This document shows, in pieces, positions 25,061 to 33,422 of a stretch of DNA of 64,000 nucleotides. Where the stretch lies: positions 1 through 64,000 of the forward strand of contig NZ_SBHZ01000013.1 in assembly GCF_004521985.1 (NCBI RefSeq), read 5' to 3'. Under the pieces are notes generated by a model that saw only the letters and a list, made by a program, of their open reading frames with translations, was not told the origin of the DNA and made no database searches. How positions within the stretch are numbered: the first letter of the stretch is position 1; every line of letters starts with the position of its first letter. The stretch is from Ectopseudomonas khazarica. Its GTDB lineage: Bacteria > Pseudomonadota > Gammaproteobacteria > Pseudomonadales > Pseudomonadaceae. Both the position numbers and the translations under genes were made by a program.

Positions 25061-26299
25061 ATGAAGACCACACAGCAACGCCTCACCTGTTCACTCGGCG
25101 TCCCCTGCGTGCTGGCGCTGGCCATGACCACGCCGCAGGTACAGGCCGTCGAATTCAGCGGTTACGTGCGCAGCGGCATCGGTGGCGCGGATACCGGCGG
25201 CACCCAGCAATGCTTCCAGCTGCCGGGGGCGCAATCGAAGTACCGCCTGGGCAACGAGTGCGAGCAGTACGCCGAGCTGGACCTGCGCCAGGACCTGCTG
25301 CGACTCGATGATGGTTCGGTGATCAGCGTCGAGGGCATGGCGCAGCTCTACAACCAGTACGGGCACACGCCCAAGTTCACCGGTGACTACGGCTTCGCGC
25401 GGATGAACCAGATGTACGCGGAATGGAGCAACATGCCGGCCCTCAATGGCGGTTCGCTGTGGGCCGGGCGACGTTTCTACAAGCGTAACGACATCCACAT
25501 CTCCGACTTCTACTACTGGAACCAGAGTGCCACCGGCTTCGGTATCGACGAGATGGTCATCGGTGATCTCAAGTACAGCTACGTGTTCTCGCGCAAGGAC
25601 AACTACGATCAGGAGCCCTACATCAACCGCCACGACTTCAACGTCGGTGGTTTCAAGGTCAATCCGGGTGGCGAGCTGGAAGTCGGCGTCAGCTACATCG
25701 ACAAGCCGGACAGCACCGACGGCCACAGTGGCTGGGCGGTGACCGCGCAGCACAAGCAGCAGGACGTCCTCGGCGGCGTCAATACCTTCGCCCTGCAGTA
25801 CGGGCGTGGGCCGGGCACCGGCCTGGGATACACCGGCGACCCGACCCTGGACAACAGCAGTAGCAGCTGGCGGCTGGTGGAGTTCTTCGACTTCCAGCTG
25901 ACCCCGCGTCTCGGTGGCCAGGTGCAGCTGGTGTATCAGAAGGACAAGCGCCCGGATGGCGCGGACCAGAACTGGCTGTCCGTCGGTGGCCGTACCAGCT
26001 ATGCCTTCACCGAGCAGTTCAAGCTGGTGGGCGAGCTCGGCCGCGATCAGGTCGAGGCTCCCGGTGGTACGCGCAAACTGACCAAGTTCACCATCGCGCC
26101 GACCTGGTCGCCGGCCGGCCCGGGCTTCTGGCAGCGCCCGGAAATTCGCCTGTACTACACCTACGCCAGCTGGAACAAGGCGGCGCAACGGGCCGCCAAC
26201 CTGCTGGCCGACGGCTCGGCACTGTCCGAGAACGGCGCCTTCGGCAGCGCCCGCAACGGCTCCAACTTCGGGGTGCAGGTGGAGTACTGGTGGAAGTAG
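25061..26299 (+). CDS. LamB/maltoporin-family carbohydrate porin
   Basis: 412 aa. Signal peptide to ~VQA (29), then an outer-membrane beta-barrel of the LamB type: VEFSGYVRSGIGG, LWAGRRFYKRNDIHISDFYYWN (residues ~139-160, the most conserved maltoporin stretch), and a terminal aromatic strand FGVQVEYWWK. Lets sugars cross the outer membrane. In P. aeruginosa the gts operon ends with OprB, a different porin family; here a LamB-type protein occupies that place, so glucose or a wider sugar range may enter by it. The last part of the gts operon, followed by a repeat array. Confidence 0.88.
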   Translation: MKTTQQRLTCSLGVPCVLALAMTTPQVQAVEFSGYVRSGIGGADTGGTQQCFQLPGAQSKYRLGNECEQYAELDLRQDLLRLDDGSVISVEGMAQLYNQYGHTPKFTGDYGFARMNQMYAEWSNMPALNGGSLWAGRRFYKRNDIHISDFYYWNQSATGFGIDEMVIGDLKYSYVFSRKDNYDQEPYINRHDFNVGGFKVNPGGELEVGVSYIDKPDSTDGHSGWAVTAQHKQQDVLGGVNTFALQYGRGPGTGLGYTGDPTLDNSSSSWRLVEFFDFQLTPRLGGQVQLVYQKDKRPDGADQNWLSVGGRTSYAFTEQFKLVGELGRDQVEAPGGTRKLTKFTIAPTWSPAGPGFWQRPEIRLYYTYASWNKAAQRAANLLADGSALSENGAFGSARNGSNFGVQVEYWWK

Positions 26300-26320
26300 G
26301 GCCGCCCCCTGGTTGCATGG

Positions 26321-26764
26321 GTGGTGGATGAAAAAGGCGTCATCCACCCTACGGGCATGGATGGATGGATGGGTGGATGGCGAGGCGTAGGGTGGATCAC
26401 GCTTCACCGATCCACCGTGGTTGCCTGGGTGGTGGATGAAAAGAGCGTCATCCACCCTACGGGTACGGATGGGGCTGGATGGCGAGGCGTAGGGTGGATC
26501 GCGTTTCATCGATCCACCGTGGCTGCCTGTGTGGTGGATGAAAAGAGCGTCATCCACCCTACGGGGTATGGATGGGTGGATGGTGAGGCGTAGGGTGGAT
26601 CGCGCTTCACCGATCCACCGTGGTGGCCCGGGTGGTGGATGAAAAGAGCGTCATCCACCCTACGGGGTATGGATGGGTGGATGGCGAGGCGTAGGGTGGA
26701 TCACGCTTCACCGATCCACCGTGGTGGCCTGTGTGGTGGATGAAAAAGCGTCATCCACCCTACG
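26321..26764. repeat. Tandem hairpin repeat array (five hairpin copies, period 101-108 bp)
   Basis: The hairpin GGTGGATGA-(8 nt)-TCATCCACC recurs at 26323, 26431, 26533, 26634 and 26735. Between copies lies a second hairpin, GGTGGATC..GATCCACC, preceded by GCGTAGG. Spacers contain GATGGGTGGATGG variants. Open frames across it arise from the repetition and are not genes. It fills the gap between the porin and the convergent MocR gene and resembles the array at 46213-46768. Confidence 0.9.
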
Positions 26765-26781
26765 AGGGCACGTGCGCGGCG

Positions 26782-28194
26782 TCAGAGCAGCCCCGCCACC
26801 AGCCGTCCGAGCACTTCCATGGCCTGCTCGCTGCGTGCGTTCCAGGCATGGCCGTAATTCAGCCGCGCACAGTGGCGGAAGCCCTGGCTGGCGGAGAAGA
26901 TCGGTCCCGGCGCCAGGCTGATGCCCTGGGCCAGGGCCAGGCGCAGCAGCTGCAGCGAATCCAGCCGTTCGGGAAACTCGAACCAGAGGAAGTAGCCACC
27001 GGCCGGGCGGGTGACTCGTGTGCTGGCGGGAAAGTGCCGGGCGGCCGAGGCGAGCATCGCGCTCTGCTGCATCTCCAGGGCATGGCGCAGCTTACGCAGG
27101 TGGCGGTCGTAACCACCGTGCTGCAGGTAGTCGGCCAGCGCCGCCTGGGCCGGCACCGAGGGCGAGATGGTGGTCATCAGCTTGAGTCGGGCGATCTGTT
27201 CGGCATAGCGTCCGCCGGCGACCCAGCCGATGCGGTAACCCGGCGCCAGGCTTTTGGAGAAGGAGCTGCAGTGCATCACCAGGCCCTCGCGGTCGAAGCT
27301 CTTCACCGGCTTGGGCGGGTGGCTGCCGAAATACAGCTCGGCGTACACATCGTCCTCGATCAGCGGCACCTGGTGCTTGACCAGCAGTTCGTACAGCGCC
27401 TGCTTCTTGGCTTCGCTCATGCTGGCGCCGAGCGGGTTCTGCAGGCTGCTCATGAACCAGCAGGCCTTGATCGGCAACTGCTCCAGGCTCTGTTCGAGGG
27501 CGCTCAGGTCGATGCCTTCGCGCGGGTGCACGGGAATCTCCACGGCCTTGAGTTGCAGCCGTTCCAGCACCTGCAGGCAGGCGTAGAAGGTCGGCGATTC
27601 GATGGCCACCAGATCGCCGGGCTGGGTCACGCACTGCAGGCAGAGGTTGAGCGCCTCCATGGCGCCGTTGCCGATCACCAGTTCCTCCATCGGCAGCATC
27701 ACGCCGCTGACCATGTAGCGCAGGGCGATCTGCCGGCGCAGGTCGGCGTTGCCGGCGGTCATGTCGGCGATGATCTCGTGCGGCGAGAGCATGCGCAGGG
27801 CATGCGCCATGCTCTTGGCCAGGCGCGGCAGGGGGAACAGGTCGGGGCTGGGGAAGGCCGAGCCGAAGGGCACGGTGTGCGGGTCCTTCAGCGAGGCCAG
27901 CACGGAGAACACCAGCTCGCTGACGTCCACGTCGGTGGTGTGGGCCGCGTGGCTGGTCAGCTCGGGTTCGTGCAGGGGGCGCTTGGCGTGTTCGCGAACG
28001 AAGTAGCCGGAGCGCGCCCGCGCCTGGATCAGGCCGCGATCCTCCAGCAGGTAGTAGGCCTGGAACACAGTCGACGGGCTGACCCCGTAGGTCCGGCTGG
28101 CGTGGCGCACCGAGGGCACCTTCTCGCCGGGGCCGAGCACGCCGGTGCGGATCAGTTCGGCGATCTCGTCGGCGAATTTTTCGTAGCGCTTCAT
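26782..28194 (-). CDS. MocR-type regulator (GntR HTH fused to aminotransferase-like domain)
   Basis: 470 aa. GntR-type winged helix (1-75; GEKVPSVRHASRTYGVSPSTV) followed by a class I PLP-dependent aminotransferase-like domain (~110-465) with the PLP Lys in SSFSKSLAPGYRIGWV. MocR proteins are usually PLP-binding transcription factors for genes of amino acid, GABA, taurine or vitamin B6 metabolism. ATG 28194 is the family's usual MKRYEKFADEIAELIR start; an in-frame ATG at 28257 with GAGG upstream is an alternative. No target is obvious nearby. Confidence 0.88.
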   Translation of the reverse strand: MKRYEKFADEIAELIRTGVLGPGEKVPSVRHASRTYGVSPSTVFQAYYLLEDRGLIQARARSGYFVREHAKRPLHEPELTSHAAHTTDVDVSELVFSVLASLKDPHTVPFGSAFPSPDLFPLPRLAKSMAHALRMLSPHEIIADMTAGNADLRRQIALRYMVSGVMLPMEELVIGNGAMEALNLCLQCVTQPGDLVAIESPTFYACLQVLERLQLKAVEIPVHPREGIDLSALEQSLEQLPIKACWFMSSLQNPLGASMSEAKKQALYELLVKHQVPLIEDDVYAELYFGSHPPKPVKSFDREGLVMHCSSFSKSLAPGYRIGWVAGGRYAEQIARLKLMTTISPSVPAQAALADYLQHGGYDRHLRKLRHALEMQQSAMLASAARHFPASTRVTRPAGGYFLWFEFPERLDSLQLLRLALAQGISLAPGPIFSASQGFRHCARLNYGHAWNARSEQAMEVLGRLVAGLL

Positions 28195-28348
28195 CCTGTC
28201 CTGGTTCACCGCAGCAAAGGGTATGGGCGAACACTTTACGGGGTGAGCGGCAGACATGGCAGTGCCTCGTGAATCGGTGAAGAGGGGGCGCGGGTGCGAG
28301 CGTGCTGTCGCCACCCGGCGATGGAGCAAGGTGAGGCGTGCCTGCACC

Positions 28349-28366
28349 CTCTCCCCGTGGGGAGAG
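28349..28366. repeat. Short palindrome, CTCTCCCC type
   Basis: CTCTCCCC-GT-GGGGAGAG, between the MocR and ccoG genes. A related but imperfect form occurs at about 49467-49488. Probable dispersed palindrome. Confidence 0.5.
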
Positions 28367-28407
28367 AGGGGCGCTCCGGTTGAGGAGGCAGCACGCCGTG
28401 CCAGGCC

Positions 28408-29811
28408 TCAACGCAGCGGCGCGAGGAAGGTGCTCTGGGTGCTGACGCGACTGTCCGGGTTGGCCTGGTCGCGGACCTCGAACTCCAGGGTGCGTGTGCT
28501 GGCAGCGTTTTCGGCGGAGGTGAGTGCCACGTTCAGCGGCAGGTCACGAATTTCCCCCGGTGCCAGGTTCAGCGTGCGCGGGCCGTGCAGTTCGAAGTCG
28601 CCGGGTTCGACCAGGGCGATGGCATAGCTGCGCGGTTGCTGGGTCTTGTTGATGATCTTCAGGCTGTAGATGTTCTCGATCTGGCCCAGGGCGTTCTCGC
28701 GGAACAGCCCCCGGTCGCGGGTCACGTCCAGGGAGATCAGCGGCCGCTCGTTCAGCGCCCAGACGAAGGCGCCGATCATCACCGCCAGCATCGCCGCGTA
28801 GCCGACCAGGCGCGGGCGCAGCCAGTGGGTCTTGCCGCCGGCCAGTTCGTGTTCGGAGCTGTAGCGCACCAGGCCACGGGCATAGCCGAGCTTGTCCATC
28901 ACACTGTCGCAGGCGTCGATGCAGGCGCCGCAGCCGATGCATTCCAGCTGCAGGCCATCGCGGATGTCGATGCCGGTGGGGCAGACCTGCACGCACATCG
29001 TGCAGTCGATGCAATCGCCCAGGCCTTCGGCCTTGTAGTCGGCGTCCTTGCGGCGCGGGCCGCGGTTCTCGCCACGGGCGGCGTCGTAGGAGATGACCAG
29101 CGTATCGCTGTCGAACATCACGCTCTGGAAGCGCGAGTAGGGGCACATGTCGCGGCACACCTTCTCGCGCAGCCAGCCGGCGTTGATGTAGGTGGCGGCG
29201 GTGAAGAACAGCACCCAGAACGCGGTGGTGGCGCCGACCTGCAGCGTCGCCAGCTCCAGGGTCAGCGTGCGGATCGGCGTGAAGTAGCCGATGAAGGCCA
29301 GCGCGGTGACCAGGCTCACCGCCAGCCACAGGGCGTGCTTGGCGCCACGGCGTGCCAGCTTCTGCAGCGACCAGGGCGCGGCGTCGAGCTTGATGCGCTG
29401 GCCGCGATCGCCCTCGGTGATCTGTTCCACGCGCATGAAGATCCAGGTCCACACGCTTTGCGGGCAGGCATAGCCGCACCAGACGCGGCCGGCCAGCACG
29501 GTGATGAAGAACAGGCCGAAGGCGGCGATGATCAGGATGGCCGAGAGGAGGATGAAATCCTGCGGCCAGAAGGTCGCGCCGAAGATGTGGAACTGGCGGT
29601 TGTCCAGGTCCCAGAGCACGGCCTGGCGGCCGTTCCAGTTGATCCAGGCGGTACCGAAGAACAGCAGGAACAGCAGCCCGGCACCGAGCAGGCGCAGGTT
29701 GCGGTAGCGCCCGCTGAAACTGCGGGTGTGAATCGGGCCGCCGGCCTGGGCCGGGGTCAGGCGGATGGGTTTGGCGGTGTCGAGGTTCCGCGCGGGAATC
29801 AGGTCGGTCAT
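28408..29811 (-). CDS. ccoG: Cytochrome oxidase accessory protein CcoG (RdxA/FixG-like)
   Basis: 467 aa. Membrane helices in the N-terminal half (first near residue 43) and one near 345. Iron-sulfur motifs: GRVWCGYACPQSVW, CRDMCPY, and the twin 4Fe-4S block CIDCTMCVQVCP..CIGCGACIDACD (~250-290). A C-terminal periplasmic Ig-like domain follows (~375-467). CcoG is needed for copper reduction in cbb3 oxidase maturation. It usually sits after ccoNOQP; here it is away from any such operon, divergent from cysI. AGGG lies 8 nt before ATG 29811. Confidence 0.92.
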   Translation of the reverse strand: MTDLIPARNLDTAKPIRLTPAQAGGPIHTRSFSGRYRNLRLLGAGLLFLLFFGTAWINWNGRQAVLWDLDNRQFHIFGATFWPQDFILLSAILIIAAFGLFFITVLAGRVWCGYACPQSVWTWIFMRVEQITEGDRGQRIKLDAAPWSLQKLARRGAKHALWLAVSLVTALAFIGYFTPIRTLTLELATLQVGATTAFWVLFFTAATYINAGWLREKVCRDMCPYSRFQSVMFDSDTLVISYDAARGENRGPRRKDADYKAEGLGDCIDCTMCVQVCPTGIDIRDGLQLECIGCGACIDACDSVMDKLGYARGLVRYSSEHELAGGKTHWLRPRLVGYAAMLAVMIGAFVWALNERPLISLDVTRDRGLFRENALGQIENIYSLKIINKTQQPRSYAIALVEPGDFELHGPRTLNLAPGEIRDLPLNVALTSAENAASTRTLEFEVRDQANPDSRVSTQSTFLAPLR

Positions 29812-30152
29812 GTGCGTTGCCCTCATCAGGCGTTTATCAGGCTGGCGCCATGATCCGAGCGGGGCTGTTCGCAAAACAGGCTCAGGTTTTCGTTAAAAAA
29901 GCAGATCAGATGCCCCCGGTCGGCGCTCCGGAAACGCCTTCGGCTGGCTGCAGGTCGCGTCGATCAAGGCGTCCAGCGTTGCGGTCAGGCGCCCAGTGGC
30001 GCGCCCCCTGCGACATCGCGCCGCGCTGATCAGAGCCGGTTGCCGGTCGTTCCCCGGTCCGTCTGATCCGGTTTTTTTAGGCTTTTCTGGCGCTGTTTTC
30101 GGTGCACGGCCGGCAGGCATAGTCGACACCCCGTGATCAGGAGGCAGCCGGC
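29812..30152. promoter_or_regulatory. Intergenic region between divergent ccoG and cysI
   Basis: 341 bp. It must contain both promoters. A T-rich tract, CCGGTTTTTTTAGGCTTTTC, lies near 30069-30088 about 70 bp before cysI, and an AGGAGG ribosome site precedes the cysI ATG. I found no exact Anr box, no gene and no strong hairpin. Confidence 0.4.
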
Positions 30153-31820
30153 ATGTACCAATACGACGACTACGACCGCGCGCTGGTGCGCGAGCGCGTC
30201 GCCCAGTTCCGCGACCAGATTCAGCGGCGCCTGAGTGGCGAGCTGAGCGAGGAGGAGTTCCTGCCGCTGCGCCTGCAGAATGGCCTGTACCTGCAGAAGC
30301 ATGCCTACATGCTGCGCGTGGCGATTCCCTACGGCACCCTGTCGGCACGGCAGATGCGCGCCCTGGCGCATATCGCCCGCGAATACGACCGGGGCTACGG
30401 GCACTTCACCACGCGGCAGAACATCCAGTTCAACTGGATCGAGCTGGAGCGCGTGGCGGACATCCTCGACTGGCTGGCCGAGCACGACATGCACGCCATC
30501 CAGACCTCCGGCAACTGCGTGCGCAATATCACCACCGAGGCCTTCGCCGGGGTCGCCGCCGACGAGTACCTCGACCCGCGCCCGCTGGCCGAAATCCTGC
30601 GCCAGTGGTCGACGGTCAACCCGGAATTCCTGTTCCTGCCGCGCAAGTTCAAGATCGCCCTGTGCGCTGCCGAGGAGGATCGCGCGGCGGTGCAGGTGCA
30701 TGACATCGGCCTGCAGCTCTACCGCGACGAGGCAGAGGAGCTGCGCCTGCGCGTACTGGTCGGCGGAGGCCTGGGACGTACGCCGATCATCGCCCGGATG
30801 CTGCGCGAGGGCCTGGCCTGGCGTGACCTGCTGTCCTACGTCGAGGCCATCCTGCGCGTGTACAACCGCCATGGCCGGCGCGACAACAAGTACAAGGCGC
30901 GCATCAAGATCCTGGTCAAGGCGCTGGGCATCGAGGCGTTCGCCGCCGAGGTGGAGCGCGAATGGCAGATGATCAAGGATGGCCCGGCGCAGCTCACCGA
31001 CGACGAGTACCAGCGCGTTGCGGCCTCCTTCTGCAAGCCGGCCTACGTGCCGCTGGATGCCATCGATCTCGACTTCGGCACCTATCTGGCACACGACGAG
31101 GCCTTCGCCCGCTGGGTCTCGCGCAATGTCATGGCGCATCAGGTTCCCGGCTACGTCAGCGTGCTGCTGTCGACCAAACCCGGCATCAGCGCCCCGCCCG
31201 GCGATGTCAGCGCCGAGCAGATGGAGGCGCTGGCCGACTGGAGCGAACGCTACGGTTTCGGCGAGATCCGCGTCGCCCATGAGCAGAATCTGGTGCTGCC
31301 CGACGTGCGCAAGGCCGACCTCCACGCGCTGTGGACGCAGGCCATGGCCGCCGGCCTGGGGACCGCCAACGCCGGCCTGCTCACCGACATCATCGCCTGT
31401 CCGGGGGGCGACTTCTGCGCGCTGGCCAATGCCAAGTCGATTCCCGTTGCACAGGCCATCCAGCAGCGCTTCGACGACCTCGACTACCTGCATGATCTGG
31501 GTGAGATCAGCCTGAACATCTCCGGCTGCATGAACGCCTGCGGTCACCACCATATCGGCAACATCGGCATCCTCGGCGTCGATAAGAACGGCAGCGAGTG
31601 GTACCAGCTCACCCTCGGCGGCAGCCAGGGCCGGCAGGCGGCGCTGGGCAAGGTGATCGGCCCGTCCTTCGCCGCCGAACAGGTGCCCGAGGTGATCGAG
31701 CGCATCGTGCGCACCTACGTGGACTACCGCGAGGTCAACGAAGGCTTTCTCGACACCTTCCAGCGCATTGGCCTGGAGCCCTTCAAGGAGCGCGTGTACA
31801 GCCGGGAGGTGGCGGCATGA
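30153..31820 (+). CDS. cysI: Sulfite/nitrite reductase hemoprotein (CysI-type)
   Basis: 555 aa. Two ferredoxin-like half-domains and the sirohaem/4Fe-4S site: Cys416 and Cys422 in CPGGDFC, Cys459 and Cys463 in SGCMNACGHH. Reduces sulfite to sulfide for cysteine synthesis. YGHFTTRQNIQFNWI and SGNCVRNITTEAFAG are the conserved sirohaem-pocket blocks. First of four genes that overlap by 4 nt each. As usual in Pseudomonas, no CysJ flavoprotein is adjacent, so electrons probably come from ferredoxin or another donor. Confidence 0.93.
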   Translation: MYQYDDYDRALVRERVAQFRDQIQRRLSGELSEEEFLPLRLQNGLYLQKHAYMLRVAIPYGTLSARQMRALAHIAREYDRGYGHFTTRQNIQFNWIELERVADILDWLAEHDMHAIQTSGNCVRNITTEAFAGVAADEYLDPRPLAEILRQWSTVNPEFLFLPRKFKIALCAAEEDRAAVQVHDIGLQLYRDEAEELRLRVLVGGGLGRTPIIARMLREGLAWRDLLSYVEAILRVYNRHGRRDNKYKARIKILVKALGIEAFAAEVEREWQMIKDGPAQLTDDEYQRVAASFCKPAYVPLDAIDLDFGTYLAHDEAFARWVSRNVMAHQVPGYVSVLLSTKPGISAPPGDVSAEQMEALADWSERYGFGEIRVAHEQNLVLPDVRKADLHALWTQAMAAGLGTANAGLLTDIIACPGGDFCALANAKSIPVAQAIQQRFDDLDYLHDLGEISLNISGCMNACGHHHIGNIGILGVDKNGSEWYQLTLGGSQGRQAALGKVIGPSFAAEQVPEVIERIVRTYVDYREVNEGFLDTFQRIGLEPFKERVYSREVAA

Positions 31821-32344
31821 ACAACCTGATCCGCCTGGTCGGGGGCCAGGCCCGTATCGTCGATGACGATCCCTGGCAGCTGCACGACGGCGACGACGCC
31901 CCGTCGGCGCCGCTGATCCTGCCGCTGGCGGCCTGGCGCGCACGGCAGCCTGTGGCGGTGCTGGAGGGCAGGGCGATGAGCGCCGATGGCCTGTTGCTGC
32001 AGGTGGATGACGAGCCGGAAGCGCTGCAGCCGTTGCTCGCCAGCCTGACGCTGATCGCCATCGACTTTCCCAGCTTCCGCGATGGCCGTGGCTACAGCCA
32101 GGCCTACCTGTTGCGCACGCGCCTGGGTTGGCGTGGGGAGCTGCGGGCCGTGGGCGACGTGCTGCGCGATCAGTTGGCGCACATGCGCCAGTGTGGTTTC
32201 GATGCCTTCGCCGTGCGTGCCGACAAGTCGGTGGCCGATGCACTCAAGGGCCTCGACGGGCTCAGTGTGTTGTATGGTCGCTCGGTCATTGAGCCGCGCC
32301 CGCTGTTCCGTCGTGGGCGCCATAAGGAGGAATCGAGATCATGA
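31817..32344 (+). CDS. DUF934 protein associated with sulfite reductase
   Basis: 175 aa, soluble. The DUF934 core is present: LIAIDFPSFRDGRGYSQAYLLR (residues ~75-96), GELRAVGDVLRDQLAHMRQCGFDAF. The family nearly always follows cysI in proteobacteria and may assist sulfite reduction; its biochemistry is not established. Its ATG overlaps the cysI stop as ATGA. Confidence 0.9.
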   Translation: MNNLIRLVGGQARIVDDDPWQLHDGDDAPSAPLILPLAAWRARQPVAVLEGRAMSADGLLLQVDDEPEALQPLLASLTLIAIDFPSFRDGRGYSQAYLLRTRLGWRGELRAVGDVLRDQLAHMRQCGFDAFAVRADKSVADALKGLDGLSVLYGRSVIEPRPLFRRGRHKEESRS

Positions 32345-32694
32345 TGGTGCGTGGCCTGTTCTGGCTGGTCCTGCTGCAACTGTTTGGCGTGGCCCTCAAC
32401 CACTGGCTGTTGCCGATGCTGCCGGCGTCCATCATCGGCCTGCTGCTGCTCTCGGTCTGGCTGATGTGGCGCGGCGCCGTGCCCGAGCCCCTGCAACAGG
32501 CCGCCGGCGGCCTGCTGCCCTACCTGCCGCTGCTGCTCGCGGTACCGGCCTCGGGGATCATGACCAGCACTGACCTGCTGCTCGGCGAGCTGCCGGTGAT
32601 CGCCACGGCGCTGGTGCTGTCGCTGCTGGTCACGGTGCCATTCTGCGGCTGGTTGCTGCAGACGCTGATTCGCCGCCAGGAGCGCAAGGGATGA
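32341..32694 (+). CDS. CidA/LrgA-family membrane protein
   Basis: 117 aa, four predicted membrane helices, with the CidA/LrgA pattern LLPMLPASIIGLLLLSVWLMW and PYLPLLLAVPASGIMT. Holin-like family, paired with LrgB; implicated in murein hydrolase control, lysis or small-acid transport depending on the species. AGGAGG 11 nt upstream; ATG 32341 overlaps the DUF934 stop by 4 nt (a second ATG is at 32344). Confidence 0.88.
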   Translation: MMVRGLFWLVLLQLFGVALNHWLLPMLPASIIGLLLLSVWLMWRGAVPEPLQQAAGGLLPYLPLLLAVPASGIMTSTDLLLGELPVIATALVLSLLVTVPFCGWLLQTLIRRQERKG

Positions 32695-33374
32695 CGCTGC
32701 TGACTCACCACCCGCTGTTTGCCATCGCCCTGACGCTCGCCGCTTTCCTGATCGCTGCCTGGCTGTATCGCCGCAGTGGCTGGCTGGTGTTGCAGCCGGT
32801 ACTGGTCTCGGTGACGCTGATCGTCACCACCCTGCTGCTGTGCGGGGTGGACTACGCGACCTACCGCGCCGGTGCGGAGCCGGTGGCCTGGCTGCTCGGT
32901 CCGGCCACCGTGGCGCTGGCGGTCCCCCTGCAACACAACATCAAGCGCATCCGCCAGCTGTTCTGGCCGATCATGATCACCCTGTTCGCCGGGGGCGTGC
33001 TCTCGGTCAGCCTGACCCTGGCCATCGGCTGGGCCCTGGGCGCCGACTGGAGCGTGGTGATGAGCCTGGCGCCGAAGTCGGTGACCATGCCGATCGCCAT
33101 GCCGGTGGCCGAGCAGATCGGCGGGGTCGCGTCGCTGGCCGCGGTCATGGTGATGCTCACCGGGGTGATCGGCACGGCGCTGGGGCCGTTGCTGTTGCGC
33201 TGGGCCGGTGTCGATCATCCGGCGGCGCGCGGCCTGAGCTATGGCATCAACGCCCACGCCATCGGCACCGCCCATGCCTTGCAGGAGGGCGAGGAGTGCG
33301 GCGCGTTCGCCGCCCTGGGCATGAGCCTGCTGGGTATCGGCACCGCGTTGCTCCTGCCGCTGCTGCTGGCCTGA
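32691..33374 (+). CDS. LrgB/CidB-family membrane protein
   Basis: 227 aa, about seven helices, with the LrgB blocks SLAPKSVTMPIAMPVAEQIGG (residues ~122-142) and RGLSYGINAHAIGTAHALQ (~180-198). Works with the preceding LrgA-type protein. ATGA overlap with it. Last gene of the cysI operon; a REP element follows. Confidence 0.9.
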   Translation: MTLLTHHPLFAIALTLAAFLIAAWLYRRSGWLVLQPVLVSVTLIVTTLLLCGVDYATYRAGAEPVAWLLGPATVALAVPLQHNIKRIRQLFWPIMITLFAGGVLSVSLTLAIGWALGADWSVVMSLAPKSVTMPIAMPVAEQIGGVASLAAVMVMLTGVIGTALGPLLLRWAGVDHPAARGLSYGINAHAIGTAHALQEGEECGAFAALGMSLLGIGTALLLPLLLA

Positions 33375-33400
33375 GGCCGCCGCGCGCTGCGGCGAAGCGC

Positions 33401-33422
33401 TCGCGGCTGAAGCCGCTCCTAC
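33401..33422. repeat. REP element (GCGGCTGAAGCCGC type)
   Basis: TCGCGGCTGAAGCCGCTCCTAC, the common Pseudomonas palindrome, also at 54798 and 59396-59452. The stop codon of the adjacent minus-strand protease gene (33419-33421) lies inside it. Confidence 0.8.

Noticed and set aside
25091..26557. Long minus-strand open frame covering the porin gene and part of the repeat array
   Set aside because: It is the antisense of a clear porin gene in GC-rich DNA; composition is that of a shadow frame.
29812..30152. Anr box for ccoG
   Set aside because: No TTGAT-N4-ATCAA or close symmetric form was found in the ccoG/cysI gap.
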